The notes under the pieces were generated by a model. It was given only the letters and a program-made list of their open reading frames with translations. It searched no databases and was not told the origin of the DNA. Source: Gammaproteobacteria bacterium (GTDB lineage: Bacteria; Pseudomonadota; Gammaproteobacteria; Xanthomonadales; Wenzhouxiangellaceae). Taken from it: a stretch of 64,000 bases of DNA. Shown one piece after another: positions 8,623 to 17,356 of this stretch (its first letter is position 1; each line of letters opens with the position of its first letter). Position numbers and translations under genes: made by a program. The stretch spans positions 1-64,000 of the forward strand of contig PWYW01000056.1 of NCBI GenBank assembly GCA_003567685.1, given 5' to 3'.

Positions 8623-9398
8623 AGGACAAGAACAGCATCAGTAACGTATTGAAAGTTGCCCTGGGGGTTTGCCTGGTGTGTGCGGTGGTGGTTTCCACCG
8701 CCGCCGTCACCCTGCGGCCGCACCAGGAAGTCAACCGGAACGCCTTCCGTCAACTGAACGTGCTGCAGGCGGCCGGGCTTTGGCAGCCGGGCATGAATAT
8801 CGAGCAGGCGTTCGAAAATATCGATCATCGCCTGGTCGATTTCGATACCGGCGAATTCGTTGAGTTCGATGAGTCATTCGACCCGGTTCGCGCAGCCCGT
8901 GACCCGGCCATGAGCCGCCCTCTGGGTGATGACCCGGCTGGCATTGGACGCCGCGCCAACATTGGAGAAGTCTTCATGGCCCGCAATGATGCCGGAGAAC
9001 TGATCCGCGTCGTGCTGCCCATCCACGGCTACGGTCTCTGGTCAACCATGTACGGCTTCCTCGCGCTCGAACCCGACCTCAACACCGTCTCCGGCGTCAG
9101 CTTTTTCGAGCACGGCGAAACGCCGGGCCTGGGTGGTGAAATTGAAAACCCGCGCTGGCAGGAACAGTGGGTCGGCACTCGGCTTCGCGATGACAGCGGC
9201 GATCTGGCGTTCCGGGTCAGCCGTGGCCCAACGCCCTCGGGTGTGTCGGACGCCGACTATCGCATTGATGGCTTGTCCGGCGCCACCATCACCGCCAACG
9301 GCGTGGAAGCCATGGTTCGATTCTGGATGGGCGATGAAGGTTACGGCCCGCTGCTGGCCCGCATGGCCAATGAAACTTCAGCCACGGAGGTGTTCTGA
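8619..9398 (+). CDS. nqrC: Na+-translocating NADH:quinone reductase subunit C
   Basis: 259 residues with one N-terminal membrane span (about residues 10–32) and a periplasmic FMN-binding domain. The covalent FMN site is canonical: [13 protein letters not shown], with Thr223 as acceptor for the ApbE-transferred [18 protein letters not shown] is also conserved in NqrC. It overlaps nqrB by 4 nt and nqrD by 1 nt, so translation is probably coupled. Confidence 0.96.
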   Translation: MKDKNSISNVLKVALGVCLVCAVVVSTAAVTLRPHQEVNRNAFRQLNVLQAAGLWQPGMNIEQAFENIDHRLVDFDTGEFVEFDESFDPVRAARDPAMSRPLGDDPAGIGRRANIGEVFMARNDAGELIRVVLPIHGYGLWSTMYGFLALEPDLNTVSGVSFFEHGETPGLGGEIENPRWQEQWVGTRLRDDSGDLAFRVSRGPTPSGVSDADYRIDGLSGATITANGVEAMVRFWMGDEGYGPLLARMANETSATEVF

Positions 9399-10066
9399 TG
9401 GCCAAATTAAAAACCAAAGACGTGATGTTGGCGCCCGTTTTCGCCAACAACCCGATTGCACTGCAGATTCTCGGCATCTGCTCGGCGCTGGCCATCACCA
9501 CCAAAATGAGCACGACGGTGACGATGTGCCTGGCGGTGATTTTCGTCATGACGCTGTCGAATTTCTTCGTCTCGCTGATTCGAAACATCATCCCGTCGAA
9601 CATCCGCATCATCGTGCAGATGACCATCATCACCACGCTGGTGATCGTGGTTGATCAGTTCCTGCAGGCCTTCGCCTTCCAGCTCTCTCGTGAGCTGAGC
9701 GTTTTCGTCGGACTGATCATCACCAACTGCATCGTGCTGGGTCGCGCTGAGGCCTTTGCCATGCAAAACCCGCCGTTGATCTCAGCGGTTGACGGTTTTG
9801 GTAACGCACTGGGTTACAGCGTGGTGCTGCTGTTCGTCGGCTTCGCCCGCGAACTGTTTGGCTCCGGCTCGGTCTTTGGCATCGAAGTGTTCGCCCTGAG
9901 CACCGAAGGTGGCTGGTACGTGGCCAACGGCCTGATGCTGCTGCCGCCGTCGGCGTTTTTCCTGATCGCGGCTTTCATCTGGGTGCTGAGAACCTTCCGT
10001 ACCGAACAGGTGGAAACCGAAGAGTTCGAGATCAAGCCCAACACCCGCGTCAGCGCGGCGTTCTAA
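9398..10066 (+). CDS. nqrD: Na+-translocating NADH:quinone reductase subunit D
   Basis: 222 residues, almost entirely membrane segments. NqrD pairs with NqrE as an inverted-topology, RnfE/RnfA-like membrane core that holds an iron cofactor. [12 protein letters not shown] and [13 protein letters not shown] are typical family motifs, including the conserved Cys of the inner iron site. It overlaps nqrC by one base; nqrE follows after 22 nt. Confidence 0.95.
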   Translation: MAKLKTKDVMLAPVFANNPIALQILGICSALAITTKMSTTVTMCLAVIFVMTLSNFFVSLIRNIIPSNIRIIVQMTIITTLVIVVDQFLQAFAFQLSRELSVFVGLIITNCIVLGRAEAFAMQNPPLISAVDGFGNALGYSVVLLFVGFARELFGSGSVFGIEVFALSTEGGWYVANGLMLLPPSAFFLIAAFIWVLRTFRTEQVETEEFEIKPNTRVSAAF

Positions 10067-10088
10067 GGGATAGGGAGCGATAACAATC

Positions 10089-10709
10089 ATGCTTGAAGAG
10101 TATCTGAGTCTTTTTGTCCGCGCCGTGTTCGTCGAGAACATGGCGCTAGCCTTCTTCCTCGGAATGTGTACCTTCCTGGCCATTTCCAAGAAGGTGGAAA
10201 CGGCACTGGGGCTGGGCATTGCCGTGGTGGTCGTGCTGACCATTACCGTGCCCATCAACAACCTGGTACTGAACAACTTTCTCGATGAAGGCGCGCTCGC
10301 CTGGACCGGCATTGCCGCCCTCGAGAACGTCGACCTGCGCTTCCTCGGCCTGATGTGCTACATCGGCCTGATTGCCGCGCTGGTGCAAATCTTGGAAATG
10401 GTTCTGGACAAGCACGTTCCTTCGCTATACAACGCGCTGGGCGTCTTCCTGCCACTGATTACGGTGAACTGCGCCATCCTCGGCGCCAGCCTGTTCATGG
10501 TCGAGCGTAACTACGATTTTGGCGAATCCGTGGTGTTCGGCTTCGGTTCCGGCGTGGGCTGGGCACTGGCCCTGGTTCTGCTGGCAGGCATTCGTGAAAA
10601 ACTCAAGTACAGCGACGTGCCGCACGGCCTGCGCGGTCTTGGAATTGTGTTCACGATCACTGGACTAATGTCCTTGGGCTTCATGTCATTTGCCGGGGTG
10701 CAACTATGA
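10089..10709 (+). CDS. nqrE: Na+-translocating NADH:quinone reductase subunit E
   Basis: 206 residues, six predicted membrane spans, paralogous to Nqr[16 protein letters not shown] is the conserved half-helix with the iron-binding Cys. It has its own ribosome-binding site (GGGAG about 10 nt before the ATG), unlike most overlapping genes of this operon. It overlaps nqrF by 4 nt. Confidence 0.95.
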   Translation: MLEEYLSLFVRAVFVENMALAFFLGMCTFLAISKKVETALGLGIAVVVVLTITVPINNLVLNNFLDEGALAWTGIAALENVDLRFLGLMCYIGLIAALVQILEMVLDKHVPSLYNALGVFLPLITVNCAILGASLFMVERNYDFGESVVFGFGSGVGWALALVLLAGIREKLKYSDVPHGLRGLGIVFTITGLMSLGFMSFAGVQL

Positions 10710-11941
10710 TGGGATTTGAGATTGCGGCCGGTGTCGTCATGTTCACCGGCACCGTTCTGGTTCTGGTCGCGATGATCCTGGCGGCTCGCTCGAAGCTGGT
10801 CAGCAGCGGCGATGTCGTCATTGACGTCAACGACGATCCGGAAAAGCAGATCAAGACGCCGGCCGGCAGCAAGCTGCTCGGCACGCTGGCTGATCAGGGC
10901 ATTTTCCTGTCGTCGGCCTGTGGTGGCGGCGGTACCTGCGGCCAGTGCCTGTGCAAGGTACTGGAAGGCGGTGGTGAGGCGCTGCCGACCGAGCGCGAAA
11001 AGCTGAGCCGCGGCGAAATTCGCGAAGGCTATCGCTTGTCCTGCCAGGTCAACGTCAAGCAGGACATGAAAATCGAAGTGCCCGAGGAGTTCTTCGGCGT
11101 CAAGAAAATCGAGTGCACCGTGCTGTCGAACGACAACGTGGCCACCTTCATCAAGGAACTGGTGCTCAAGCTGCCCGAGGATCTGGACGTTGAGTTCCGC
11201 GCCGGCGGCTTCATGCAGTTCGCCATTCCGAAGTTCAAGGCCGAGTTCCGCAACTTCGAGATCGAAGACCAGTATCGCGGTGACTGGGACCACTTCAGCC
11301 TGTTCGATCTGAAGCTGGACAACCCGGAAGACGAAACCGTGCGCGCCTACTCGATGGCCAACTACCCGGAAGAGAAAGGCTTGCTGAAGTTCAACATCCG
11401 CATCGCCACCCCGCCTCCGGGCAAGAGCGATGCACCTCCGGGCGTGGCCTCGACTTTCCTGTTCAATCTGAAGCCGGGCGACCAGGTCACCGTGTTCGGG
11501 CCCTTCGGCGAATTCTTTGCCAAGGACACCGAAAACGAAATGGTCTTCATCGGCGGTGGTGCCGGCATGGCGCCGCTGCGTTCGCACATCTTCGACCAGC
11601 TGCTGCGCCTGAACTCCAAGCGCAAGATCACCTTCTGGTACGGCGCCCGCTCGCTGCGTGAAGCGTTCTACGTGGAAGAGTTCAACGAGCTGGCCGAGAA
11701 GTTCGACAACTTCACCTGGCACCTGGCGCTGTCTGATCCGCTGCCGGAAGATAACTGGGAAGGCTATACCGGTTTCATCCACCAGGTGGCGCTGGATAAC
11801 TACCTGAAAGACCACCCGGCACCTGAAGACTGCGAGTACTACCTGTGCGGTCCACCGATGATGAACTCCGCCGTCCTCAAGATGCTGGATGATCTTGGGG
11901 TGGAACCGGAGAACATTCTGCTGGATGACTTCGGTGGCTAA
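10706..11941 (+). CDS. nqrF: Na+-translocating NADH:quinone reductase subunit F
   Basis: 411 residues. NqrF is the electron-entry subunit: an N-terminal membrane helix, a 2Fe-2S ferredoxin domain (Cys72, Cys78 and Cys81 in [11 protein letters not shown], plus Cys113), then FAD and NADH domains. RAYSMANYP is the flavin-binding RxYS motif; [12 protein letters not shown] and YLCGPPMM mark the NADH-binding half. The length is normal. The downstream apbE start lies inside its 3' end. Confidence 0.96.
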   Translation: MMGFEIAAGVVMFTGTVLVLVAMILAARSKLVSSGDVVIDVNDDPEKQIKTPAGSKLLGTLADQGIFLSSACGGGGTCGQCLCKVLEGGGEALPTEREKLSRGEIREGYRLSCQVNVKQDMKIEVPEEFFGVKKIECTVLSNDNVATFIKELVLKLPEDLDVEFRAGGFMQFAIPKFKAEFRNFEIEDQYRGDWDHFSLFDLKLDNPEDETVRAYSMANYPEEKGLLKFNIRIATPPPGKSDAPPGVASTFLFNLKPGDQVTVFGPFGEFFAKDTENEMVFIGGGAGMAPLRSHIFDQLLRLNSKRKITFWYGARSLREAFYVEEFNELAEKFDNFTWHLALSDPLPEDNWEGYTGFIHQVALDNYLKDHPAPEDCEYYLCGPPMMNSAVLKMLDDLGVEPENILLDDFGG

Positions 11942-12983
11942 GCGCCTCCCCTTCCAACAGCGGCCCACCGGGCCGCTGTTTGCTATCGGCTTGCTGGTTC
12001 TGGCGCTGGTGCTGGCTGCCTGCAGCCGTGAGCCGGGCTCGATCACGCTGACCGGATCGACCATGGGCACCTACTGGAACGCCCAGATCGCAGCCGTGCC
12101 GCCCGGGCTGAGGGTGACCGATCTTCGGCGCGACATCGAGCGTCAGCTCGAACGCGTCAACGACGAGATGAGCACCTGGCAGGAAGACTCGATCATCAGC
12201 CAGTTCAACCGCGCCGAGGCCGGCGAGCAGTTCACCCTGCCGGCCAGCTTTGCCTACGTGCTGGGCAAGGCGCTGGACATTGCCGAACAAACCGACGGCG
12301 CTTTTGATCCAACCGTCGGCCCACTGGTCAACCTGTGGGGCTTTGGCCCGGAGCGACGGGCCGACGAACCGCCGGCACCCGCCGCCATTGCCGACGCGCT
12401 GGACCGGGTCGGCTGGCAGCGAGTGGATTTCGATCGCGAAACCCGCGTCCTGACCCAGACCGGTGGCGTGTATCTGGACCTGTCCGGCATCGCCAAGGGA
12501 TACGGCGTCGACCGGATATCCGAGCTGCTGCTGTCGCGCGGCGTTCGCGGTTTCCTGGTGGACATCGGTGGCGACATTCGCACCCATGGTGTTCGCGGGG
12601 ATCGCCGCCCGTGGCGAGTCGCGGTCGAGCGACCGATGGCCGGTGAACGCAGTATTCAAACCATCGTCGAACCCGGTGATGCGGCCATGGTGACCTCGGG
12701 CACCTACCGGCAGTTCTTCGAGGCCGATGGCCAGCGTTTCTCGCATACCATCGACCCGCGCACCGGCTACCCGGTGGCGCACCAGGTGGTCTCGGTCACC
12801 GTGATTGCCGAAAACGCCACGCTGGCCGATGCACTGGCCACCGGGCTGGGCGTGCCCGGCCCGGAAGATGCGCTGGCCATTGCCAAAATGCACGACTATG
12901 CCGTGCTATGGTTGCTGTACGTTGATGGCGAAGTCATCGAGCAGTACTCGGATGCCTTCGCCCCGTTTCTGGACCAGGAGTAA
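11925..12983 (+). CDS. apbE: FAD:protein FMN transferase (ApbE lipoprotein)
   Basis: 352 residues from ATG 11925. The track's earlier start at 11889 lies further inside nqrF and precedes the signal peptide. The chosen start gives a lipoprotein signal ending LVLAAC. Core ApbE motifs are intact: [52 protein letters not shown] and ADALATGLG. ApbE transfers FMN from FAD to Thr residues of NqrB and NqrC in a Mg2+-dependent reaction on the periplasmic side. Its position inside the nqr operon, overlapping nqrF by 17 nt, fits that role. Confidence 0.95.
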   Translation: MTSVAKRLPFQQRPTGPLFAIGLLVLALVLAACSREPGSITLTGSTMGTYWNAQIAAVPPGLRVTDLRRDIERQLERVNDEMSTWQEDSIISQFNRAEAGEQFTLPASFAYVLGKALDIAEQTDGAFDPTVGPLVNLWGFGPERRADEPPAPAAIADALDRVGWQRVDFDRETRVLTQTGGVYLDLSGIAKGYGVDRISELLLSRGVRGFLVDIGGDIRTHGVRGDRRPWRVAVERPMAGERSIQTIVEPGDAAMVTSGTYRQFFEADGQRFSHTIDPRTGYPVAHQVVSVTVIAENATLADALATGLGVPGPEDALAIAKMHDYAVLWLLYVDGEVIEQYSDAFAPFLDQE

Positions 12984-12986
12984 ACC

Positions 12987-13199
12987 ATGAGCCTGATGGA
13001 CATTCTTCCGCTGGCGCTGATCAGTGCCGCCATCCTTTTTGTTGCGGTTGTAGCCATGGCCATTGGCGCCCTGTCCGGTCGCAAGCCCATTTCGGGCTCC
13101 TGCGGCGGCATTGCCAGCAAAGGCTGCCCCTGTGGCAAATCGGCCGGCGAGCGCTGCGGTGATGAAGACCCGGCCACCCTGCCGGTGATGAACAAGTAG
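12987..13199 (+). CDS. nqrM: Na+-NQR maturation protein NqrM
   Basis: 70 residues, 3 nt after apbE. It has one N-terminal membrane helix followed by a Cys-rich segment (GSCGGIASKGCPCGK…RC), the hallmark of NqrM/DUF539. NqrM is needed for Nqr assembly, apparently by delivering the iron to the NqrD/NqrE cysteines. It is the last gene of the operon before the terminator. Confidence 0.93.
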   Translation: MSLMDILPLALISAAILFVAVVAMAIGALSGRKPISGSCGGIASKGCPCGKSAGERCGDEDPATLPVMNK

Positions 13200-13221
13200 C
13201 GCCGCTCGACACAGCCTATTG

Positions 13222-13249
13222 AAAAAGCCCGGCATTGCCGGGCTTTTTT
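13222..13249. terminator. Bidirectional intrinsic terminator between nqrM and ppc
   Basis: A perfect stem, AAAAAGCCCGGC–ATT–GCCGGGCTTTTTT, has A and T runs on both sides, so it can stop transcription of both the nqr operon and the convergent ppc gene. Confidence 0.92.
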
Positions 13250-13272
13250 GTGTCCAGGGTGCTGCGGAACGA

Positions 13273-15963
13273 TTAGCCGGTGTTCTGCAGGCCCTGGGCA
13301 ATTCCATGGACGGTCGCCACCAACGCCTGCTCGAGTCGGCTGTCTGCGCGATCACCGGCCCGCCAGCGCGCCAGCAGATCAACCTGGGCCAGGCTCATCG
13401 GATCGATATAGGGGTTTCTGAGCAGAATGGATCGCTTGAGATTCGGATCCTGGTCCAGCAATGCATCCTGACCCTTGAGCTGGCAAATCATTACCTCGGT
13501 GCGGTTGTACTCGGTCTGGATACGGTCAAAGTACTTTTCGCCCAGCGGGCCGGCCAGATCGGCGTAACGGCGAGCAATGCGCAGGTCGGCCTTGGCCATC
13601 GCCATTTCGGCATCTTCGAGCAGGTTCGACAGGAACAGCCAGTCGCGAGCCATGGTCTTGAGCGCGTCTTCGCCGATTTGATCGGCCAGCGCGGCCAGGC
13701 CCGAGCCCAGCCCGAACCAACCCGGCAGGGCGTGCCGGCTCTGGCCCCAGGCGAACACCCAGGGAATGGCCCGCAGGCCGGAAATGCCGGTCTTTTGCGC
13801 CCGAGAGGCCGGCCGCGAACCCATCCGCATGCGCTGGATCACGTCAATCGGCGTGGCATGCATGAAGTAGTCGGCAAAATCGTCTTCGCCGTAAACCAGC
13901 TCCCGGTAGGCCTGGCGCGAGGCATCCGCCAGAGCGGCCATCGACTCATGCCAATCCGAGCGGTCGGCACGGCCGGCGTCGCGGTCGAGCCCTGCCTTGA
14001 TGACCGCCCCCGCGCTCTGCTCCAGATTGCGGACTGCGATCGCACGCAGGGCGAATTTGCGGTGAATGACCTCGCCCTGCTCGGTGGTGCGCAAGTGGCC
14101 GGCCACGGACCCGGCCGGCGCCGCCAGCACGGCGCGATGGGTCTTGCCACCGCCGCGCCCGACCGTGCCACCGCGGCCGTGGAAGAACACCACGCGCAGC
14201 GACTCGGACTGGAACAGCGCGACCAGCTTGCGCTGGGCATCCTGCAGCGACCAGCGCGAGGCCACCATGCCGCCGTCCTTGTTGCTGTCGGAATAGCCCA
14301 GCATGATCATTTGCCGGTCGGCCCGCTGGGCCAGTCGGTCGCGCCAGGCTGGCAGGGCCACCAGGCCTTTCATGACGCCCACGGCAGCCTCCAGGTCGCC
14401 GACCGTCTCGAACAGCGGCACCAGGTCCAGCCGGTCATCACGGATACCGGCCTGACGGGCCATGAACCAGGCGGCCAGCACGTCATCGGCGTTTCGACTC
14501 ATGCTGACGATCAAGGTCGAGATGGCGCCTGACCCAAAACGGTCGTGCGCGGTGGCGGCTGCCTTGAGCAGACGGAAGACCGGATGGTCGTCGTCCTTCG
14601 CTTCCGAGGCGCGGCCAAGCTCATCCAGCAGCGCGTCCTCGCGCTCTTCAACCGGCCGCGAGGTCCAGTCCGGATCATCAAGCTGGCGGGCCACGGCCTC
14701 GTGCAGATCGCCCGAGTCGATTCGCAAATCCAGCGCGGCCATGTGGAAGCCAAAGATGTCGACACGTCGGCGCAGACGCTCAACCGGAAACAAACCGGCC
14801 TGTTGTCCAAGATGCTCGCGCAGACTGGCTTCCACCAATTCAAGATCGCCGCGCAGCTCAGAGGCGTCACCGTAGCCTGCCGATTCGTCGTTCAGCGTCG
14901 CCGCCAGACGGGCATCGACCAGGTAGAAAAACACCCGATATGGCATGTCGGCATGGCGCGACGGCACGGCGGACAGCACCTTGGGCAGCAAGCTGGCGTA
15001 TTCATGGATGCGTGCCCGCAGCCCACCGCTGACGCCAGCCAGGCCCTCGGTCTGGCTAAGCAGGCGGTTCAGGCGTGTGATCTCGCGTCGATAGTTGCCA
15101 ATCACCTGCCGGCGTTGCTCGGCCAGGGTATCCAGCACCGTGTCCGGCCCCACGTTGGGATTGCCGTCCATATCCCCGCCCACCCAGGAGCCAAACCGCA
15201 GCAGGGTCGGCAAATCGCCGGCGTCGAGGCGGACACCAAACACCTGGCGCGCGGCCTCGGCCAGGTTCTCATGAAAGACCGGGGCGACCCGATAGAGCAC
15301 ATTGGCCAGGTAGAAGTGCGCGTGCTCGGCCTCGTCGGCCACGGTCGGCCGGGCGTGAGACTGCTCGGCGGTTTGCCAGGCAATCGTCATTTCCATGCGC
15401 ACCCGGTCAATCAGGCGCTGAGCCTCCTGAGGCGGCATTGACGGATCCAGTCGCTGGACCAGGTAACGGGCCATGCGCTGCTCTTTTTCCAGGATCGACC
15501 GGCGCGTCGCCTCGGTTGGGTGCGCGGTGAACACCGGTTCAATCATCAGCTCGGGCAGGAAGCCGGCAATATCCTCCCAGGACAGGCCGGCGTCCTTGAG
15601 CGAGGCCAGGGCATCGGCCAGGCTGTCGGGCTGGAAGCCCTTCTCTTCTGACTGGTAATCGCGACGGCGGCGAATGCGGTGAATCTGCTCGGCCAGGTTG
15701 ACCATCCGGAACCAACTGGCAAAGGCCCGGGCAAAGGCCGAGGCATCGGCCGGATCCTCGAACTGGCACAGCGGCTGAAGCGCCGAGGTCGGGGCCTCAC
15801 CAGCGCGCCGCTCGATCGCCGTCTGCCGGGCCTCTTCCACCCGGTTGAACAGGCGCTCGCCGCACTGCTCGCGCAGCAGCTCACCCACCAAGCCGCCCAG
15901 CAGGCTGACGTCGTCTCGCAGCGCTTCGTGCTGCGGCGGAAAATCGATTCGTTCGCGTTTCAT
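13273..15963 (-). CDS. ppc: Phosphoenolpyruvate carboxylase
   Basis: 896 residues, normal for bacterial PEPC. It makes oxaloacetate from PEP and bicarbonate to refill the TCA cycle. The catalytic His148 lies in VFTAHPTEATRR. The glycine-rich loop FHGRGGTVGRGGGKTHRA, the substrate region RAIPWVFAWGQSR, and the obligatory C-terminal QNTG are all present. The start MKRERIDFPPQ is the only sensible ATG. It is a monocistronic gene facing the nqr terminator, with a long gene-free stretch upstream. Confidence 0.96.
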   Translation of the reverse strand: MKRERIDFPPQHEALRDDVSLLGGLVGELLREQCGERLFNRVEEARQTAIERRAGEAPTSALQPLCQFEDPADASAFARAFASWFRMVNLAEQIHRIRRRRDYQSEEKGFQPDSLADALASLKDAGLSWEDIAGFLPELMIEPVFTAHPTEATRRSILEKEQRMARYLVQRLDPSMPPQEAQRLIDRVRMEMTIAWQTAEQSHARPTVADEAEHAHFYLANVLYRVAPVFHENLAEAARQVFGVRLDAGDLPTLLRFGSWVGGDMDGNPNVGPDTVLDTLAEQRRQVIGNYRREITRLNRLLSQTEGLAGVSGGLRARIHEYASLLPKVLSAVPSRHADMPYRVFFYLVDARLAATLNDESAGYGDASELRGDLELVEASLREHLGQQAGLFPVERLRRRVDIFGFHMAALDLRIDSGDLHEAVARQLDDPDWTSRPVEEREDALLDELGRASEAKDDDHPVFRLLKAAATAHDRFGSGAISTLIVSMSRNADDVLAAWFMARQAGIRDDRLDLVPLFETVGDLEAAVGVMKGLVALPAWRDRLAQRADRQMIMLGYSDSNKDGGMVASRWSLQDAQRKLVALFQSESLRVVFFHGRGGTVGRGGGKTHRAVLAAPAGSVAGHLRTTEQGEVIHRKFALRAIAVRNLEQSAGAVIKAGLDRDAGRADRSDWHESMAALADASRQAYRELVYGEDDFADYFMHATPIDVIQRMRMGSRPASRAQKTGISGLRAIPWVFAWGQSRHALPGWFGLGSGLAALADQIGEDALKTMARDWLFLSNLLEDAEMAMAKADLRIARRYADLAGPLGEKYFDRIQTEYNRTEVMICQLKGQDALLDQDPNLKRSILLRNPYIDPMSLAQVDLLARWRAGDRADSRLEQALVATVHGIAQGLQNTG

Positions 15964-16146
15964 GGTCGTGCCCGGAATGACAAGTGTCTATGTTACCGCC
16001 TGCCAGGTCGAAGGCCCGCGTGAAGCACGCCGGGAAACCAAAAAACCCTCCTTGCTTACGTCGATACGTCAATGATTGTGCTGTCTGCTTGCATTATGGA
16101 CCTGGCTTAAAGAACTATTGCCCGTCGAGGGCTCTGAGCATCCGGT

Positions 16147-16337
16147 GGCGCCAGGTGCTTCGGGCCGACCGTGGCGTTCGGCTTGGGTGCCAGGTGCAGG
16201 CTCACGAGAGCTGGGCGACCTCGAGATCACACTGTCATAGCTGACGGATTCACGACCTCCTTGAGCACCAATCAAACGGATGGATGCTGAGCGTTACCGG
16301 GAAGCGTCCGCGCCCCGGCCGGCCCGAAGCACCTAAC
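16147..16337. repeat. Inverted-repeat element, ~190 bp
   Basis: AGGTGCTTCGGGCCG (16153–16167) and its exact reverse complement CGGCCCGAAGCACCT (16320–16334) enclose 152 bp. The match extends outward four more matching bases (GGCG) past two mismatches. No ORF or duplicated target is evident. It could be a short non-autonomous element or a structured intergenic repeat. Confidence 0.5.
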
Positions 16338-16718
16338 GCCCCCTGATGCAGCAGGCTGAAAGATCGCAGGGGGTTGAAACCGCCTTTTCCTCATAACCAT
16401 CAGCGGGGAGTGGTGTTGGCTGATGGCGAGCGCTGGTGCGCGGCGGCGAGCACGCAGTTTCAGCCGCTTCAGGCGCCCGGGACCCGACCAAAAACCAATG
16501 AAAATTCAATGGCCGTGATGGTACTCATTGGCAGCCAAGCTCCCTTGAATTCGCAGAATCGACACCGCCGGATAGCGCCAGCGATCGCCAGCAGCCGGCA
16601 CCTCTCGCCGCCAGCCCCCACCACTCACCGCACCCGAAACGATGTCATGGTCACCGCCGTAATCAGAAAAACCACTTGAACGCAGCAACACAGAGGATTC
16701 ATTTGATCCAATCTCCCC

Positions 16719-16748
16719 CTTCGATTCTTTGCGTCTTTGCGTTTCAGG
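16719..16748. repeat. Single arm of the CGCAAAGACGC intergenic repeat family
   Basis: TTCTTTGCGTCTTTGCGTTT matches one arm of the repeats at 29640–29674, 30081–30115 and 31330–31398. No second arm is seen close by. Confidence 0.5.
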
Positions 16749-16848
16749 CTCATTTTGTTTTCAATCGCAAGCTGAAAACCGGATTGACCCACTCGGCATT
16801 TCCTTGGGACCACCGGCAACACGGCAGAAGTCGAGTTACCATCAAACA

Positions 16849-17277
16849 ATGACCAACCCCTCTGAACGCTCGCCATGGCTGCCGCCAGAAGCCGAACTGA
16901 GCGAAAAATTCGTGCTGGCTGGCGGACCGGGCGGGCAGCACGTCAACCGGACCGAAAGCGCTGTGCAGCTTCGCTTCGATGCGGCCAACTCGGATTTCTT
17001 GAGCGAGCCCGTCCGCCAACGCCTGATTCGATTGGCCGGCCAGCGCGCCGATAACCAGGGCGTGATATTGATCGAGGCTCGCAGCCATCGCAGCCAGCAT
17101 CGCAACCGAGAGGACGCGCGTCAACGCCTGGCCAAGCTGATTGAACAGGCCCACCGCAAGCCTCGCAAACGCATCCCCACCAAGCCCAGCCGCTCGGCCA
17201 AGAAAAAACGCCTGGAGGGCAAGCGTCAGCGCAGCCGCATCAAGCAGGCGCGCGGCAAGCCGGGGCTTTCGGACTGA
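16849..17277 (+). CDS. arfB: Alternative ribosome-rescue factor ArfB (peptidyl-tRNA hydrolase)
   Basis: 142 residues from ATG 16849; the track ORF begins 40 codons earlier in non-conserved sequence. It carries the release-factor catalytic GGQ loop, AGGPGGQHVNRTESAV, and the basic C-terminal tail (RKPRKRIPTKPS, RSAKKKRLEGKR) that enters the mRNA channel of stalled ribosomes. ArfB hydrolyses peptidyl-tRNA on non-stop complexes. Length and architecture match the E. coli YaeJ type and lack the codon-recognition domains of RF1/RF2. It is followed by a separately signalled gene. Confidence 0.92.
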   Translation: MTNPSERSPWLPPEAELSEKFVLAGGPGGQHVNRTESAVQLRFDAANSDFLSEPVRQRLIRLAGQRADNQGVILIEARSHRSQHRNREDARQRLAKLIEQAHRKPRKRIPTKPSRSAKKKRLEGKRQRSRIKQARGKPGLSD

Positions 17278-17356
17278 CGCTGCCTCCCGCTCCCTGATAA
17301 GGCATTACAGCGAGGTGCTATGCTCGGGAATTCGTTCAATCGAGGGAAGCATCACC

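Larger units (their letters stand above)
15964..16848. other. Gene-free stretch between ppc and arfB
   Basis: About 885 bp. The short ORFs here have no recognisable family, no good ribosome-binding site and poor composition, so I do not call genes. What I can see: an inverted-repeat element (16147–16337), a small stem CCCCCTG…CAGGGGG at 16339–16373, and one arm of the CGCAAAGACGC repeat family near 16719–16748. The ppc promoter must lie at the left end. Confidence 0.6.

Noticed and set aside
10511-12070. 519-codon ORF antisense to nqrE–nqrF–apbE
   Set aside because: Shadow across three conserved coding regions.
13219-14532. 437-codon ORF antisense to ppc
   Set aside because: Begins inside the terminator and lies opposite conserved PEPC sequence.
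16331-16379. attC-like pair ACCTAAC … GTTGAAA around a short stem
   Set aside because: The second core ends in A rather than a pyrimidine, the site is too short, and there is no integrase or cassette array.
15984-16691. Several 60–100 codon ORFs in the ppc–arfB gap
   Set aside because: No start signals, no recognisable domains, and the largest overlaps an inverted-repeat element.
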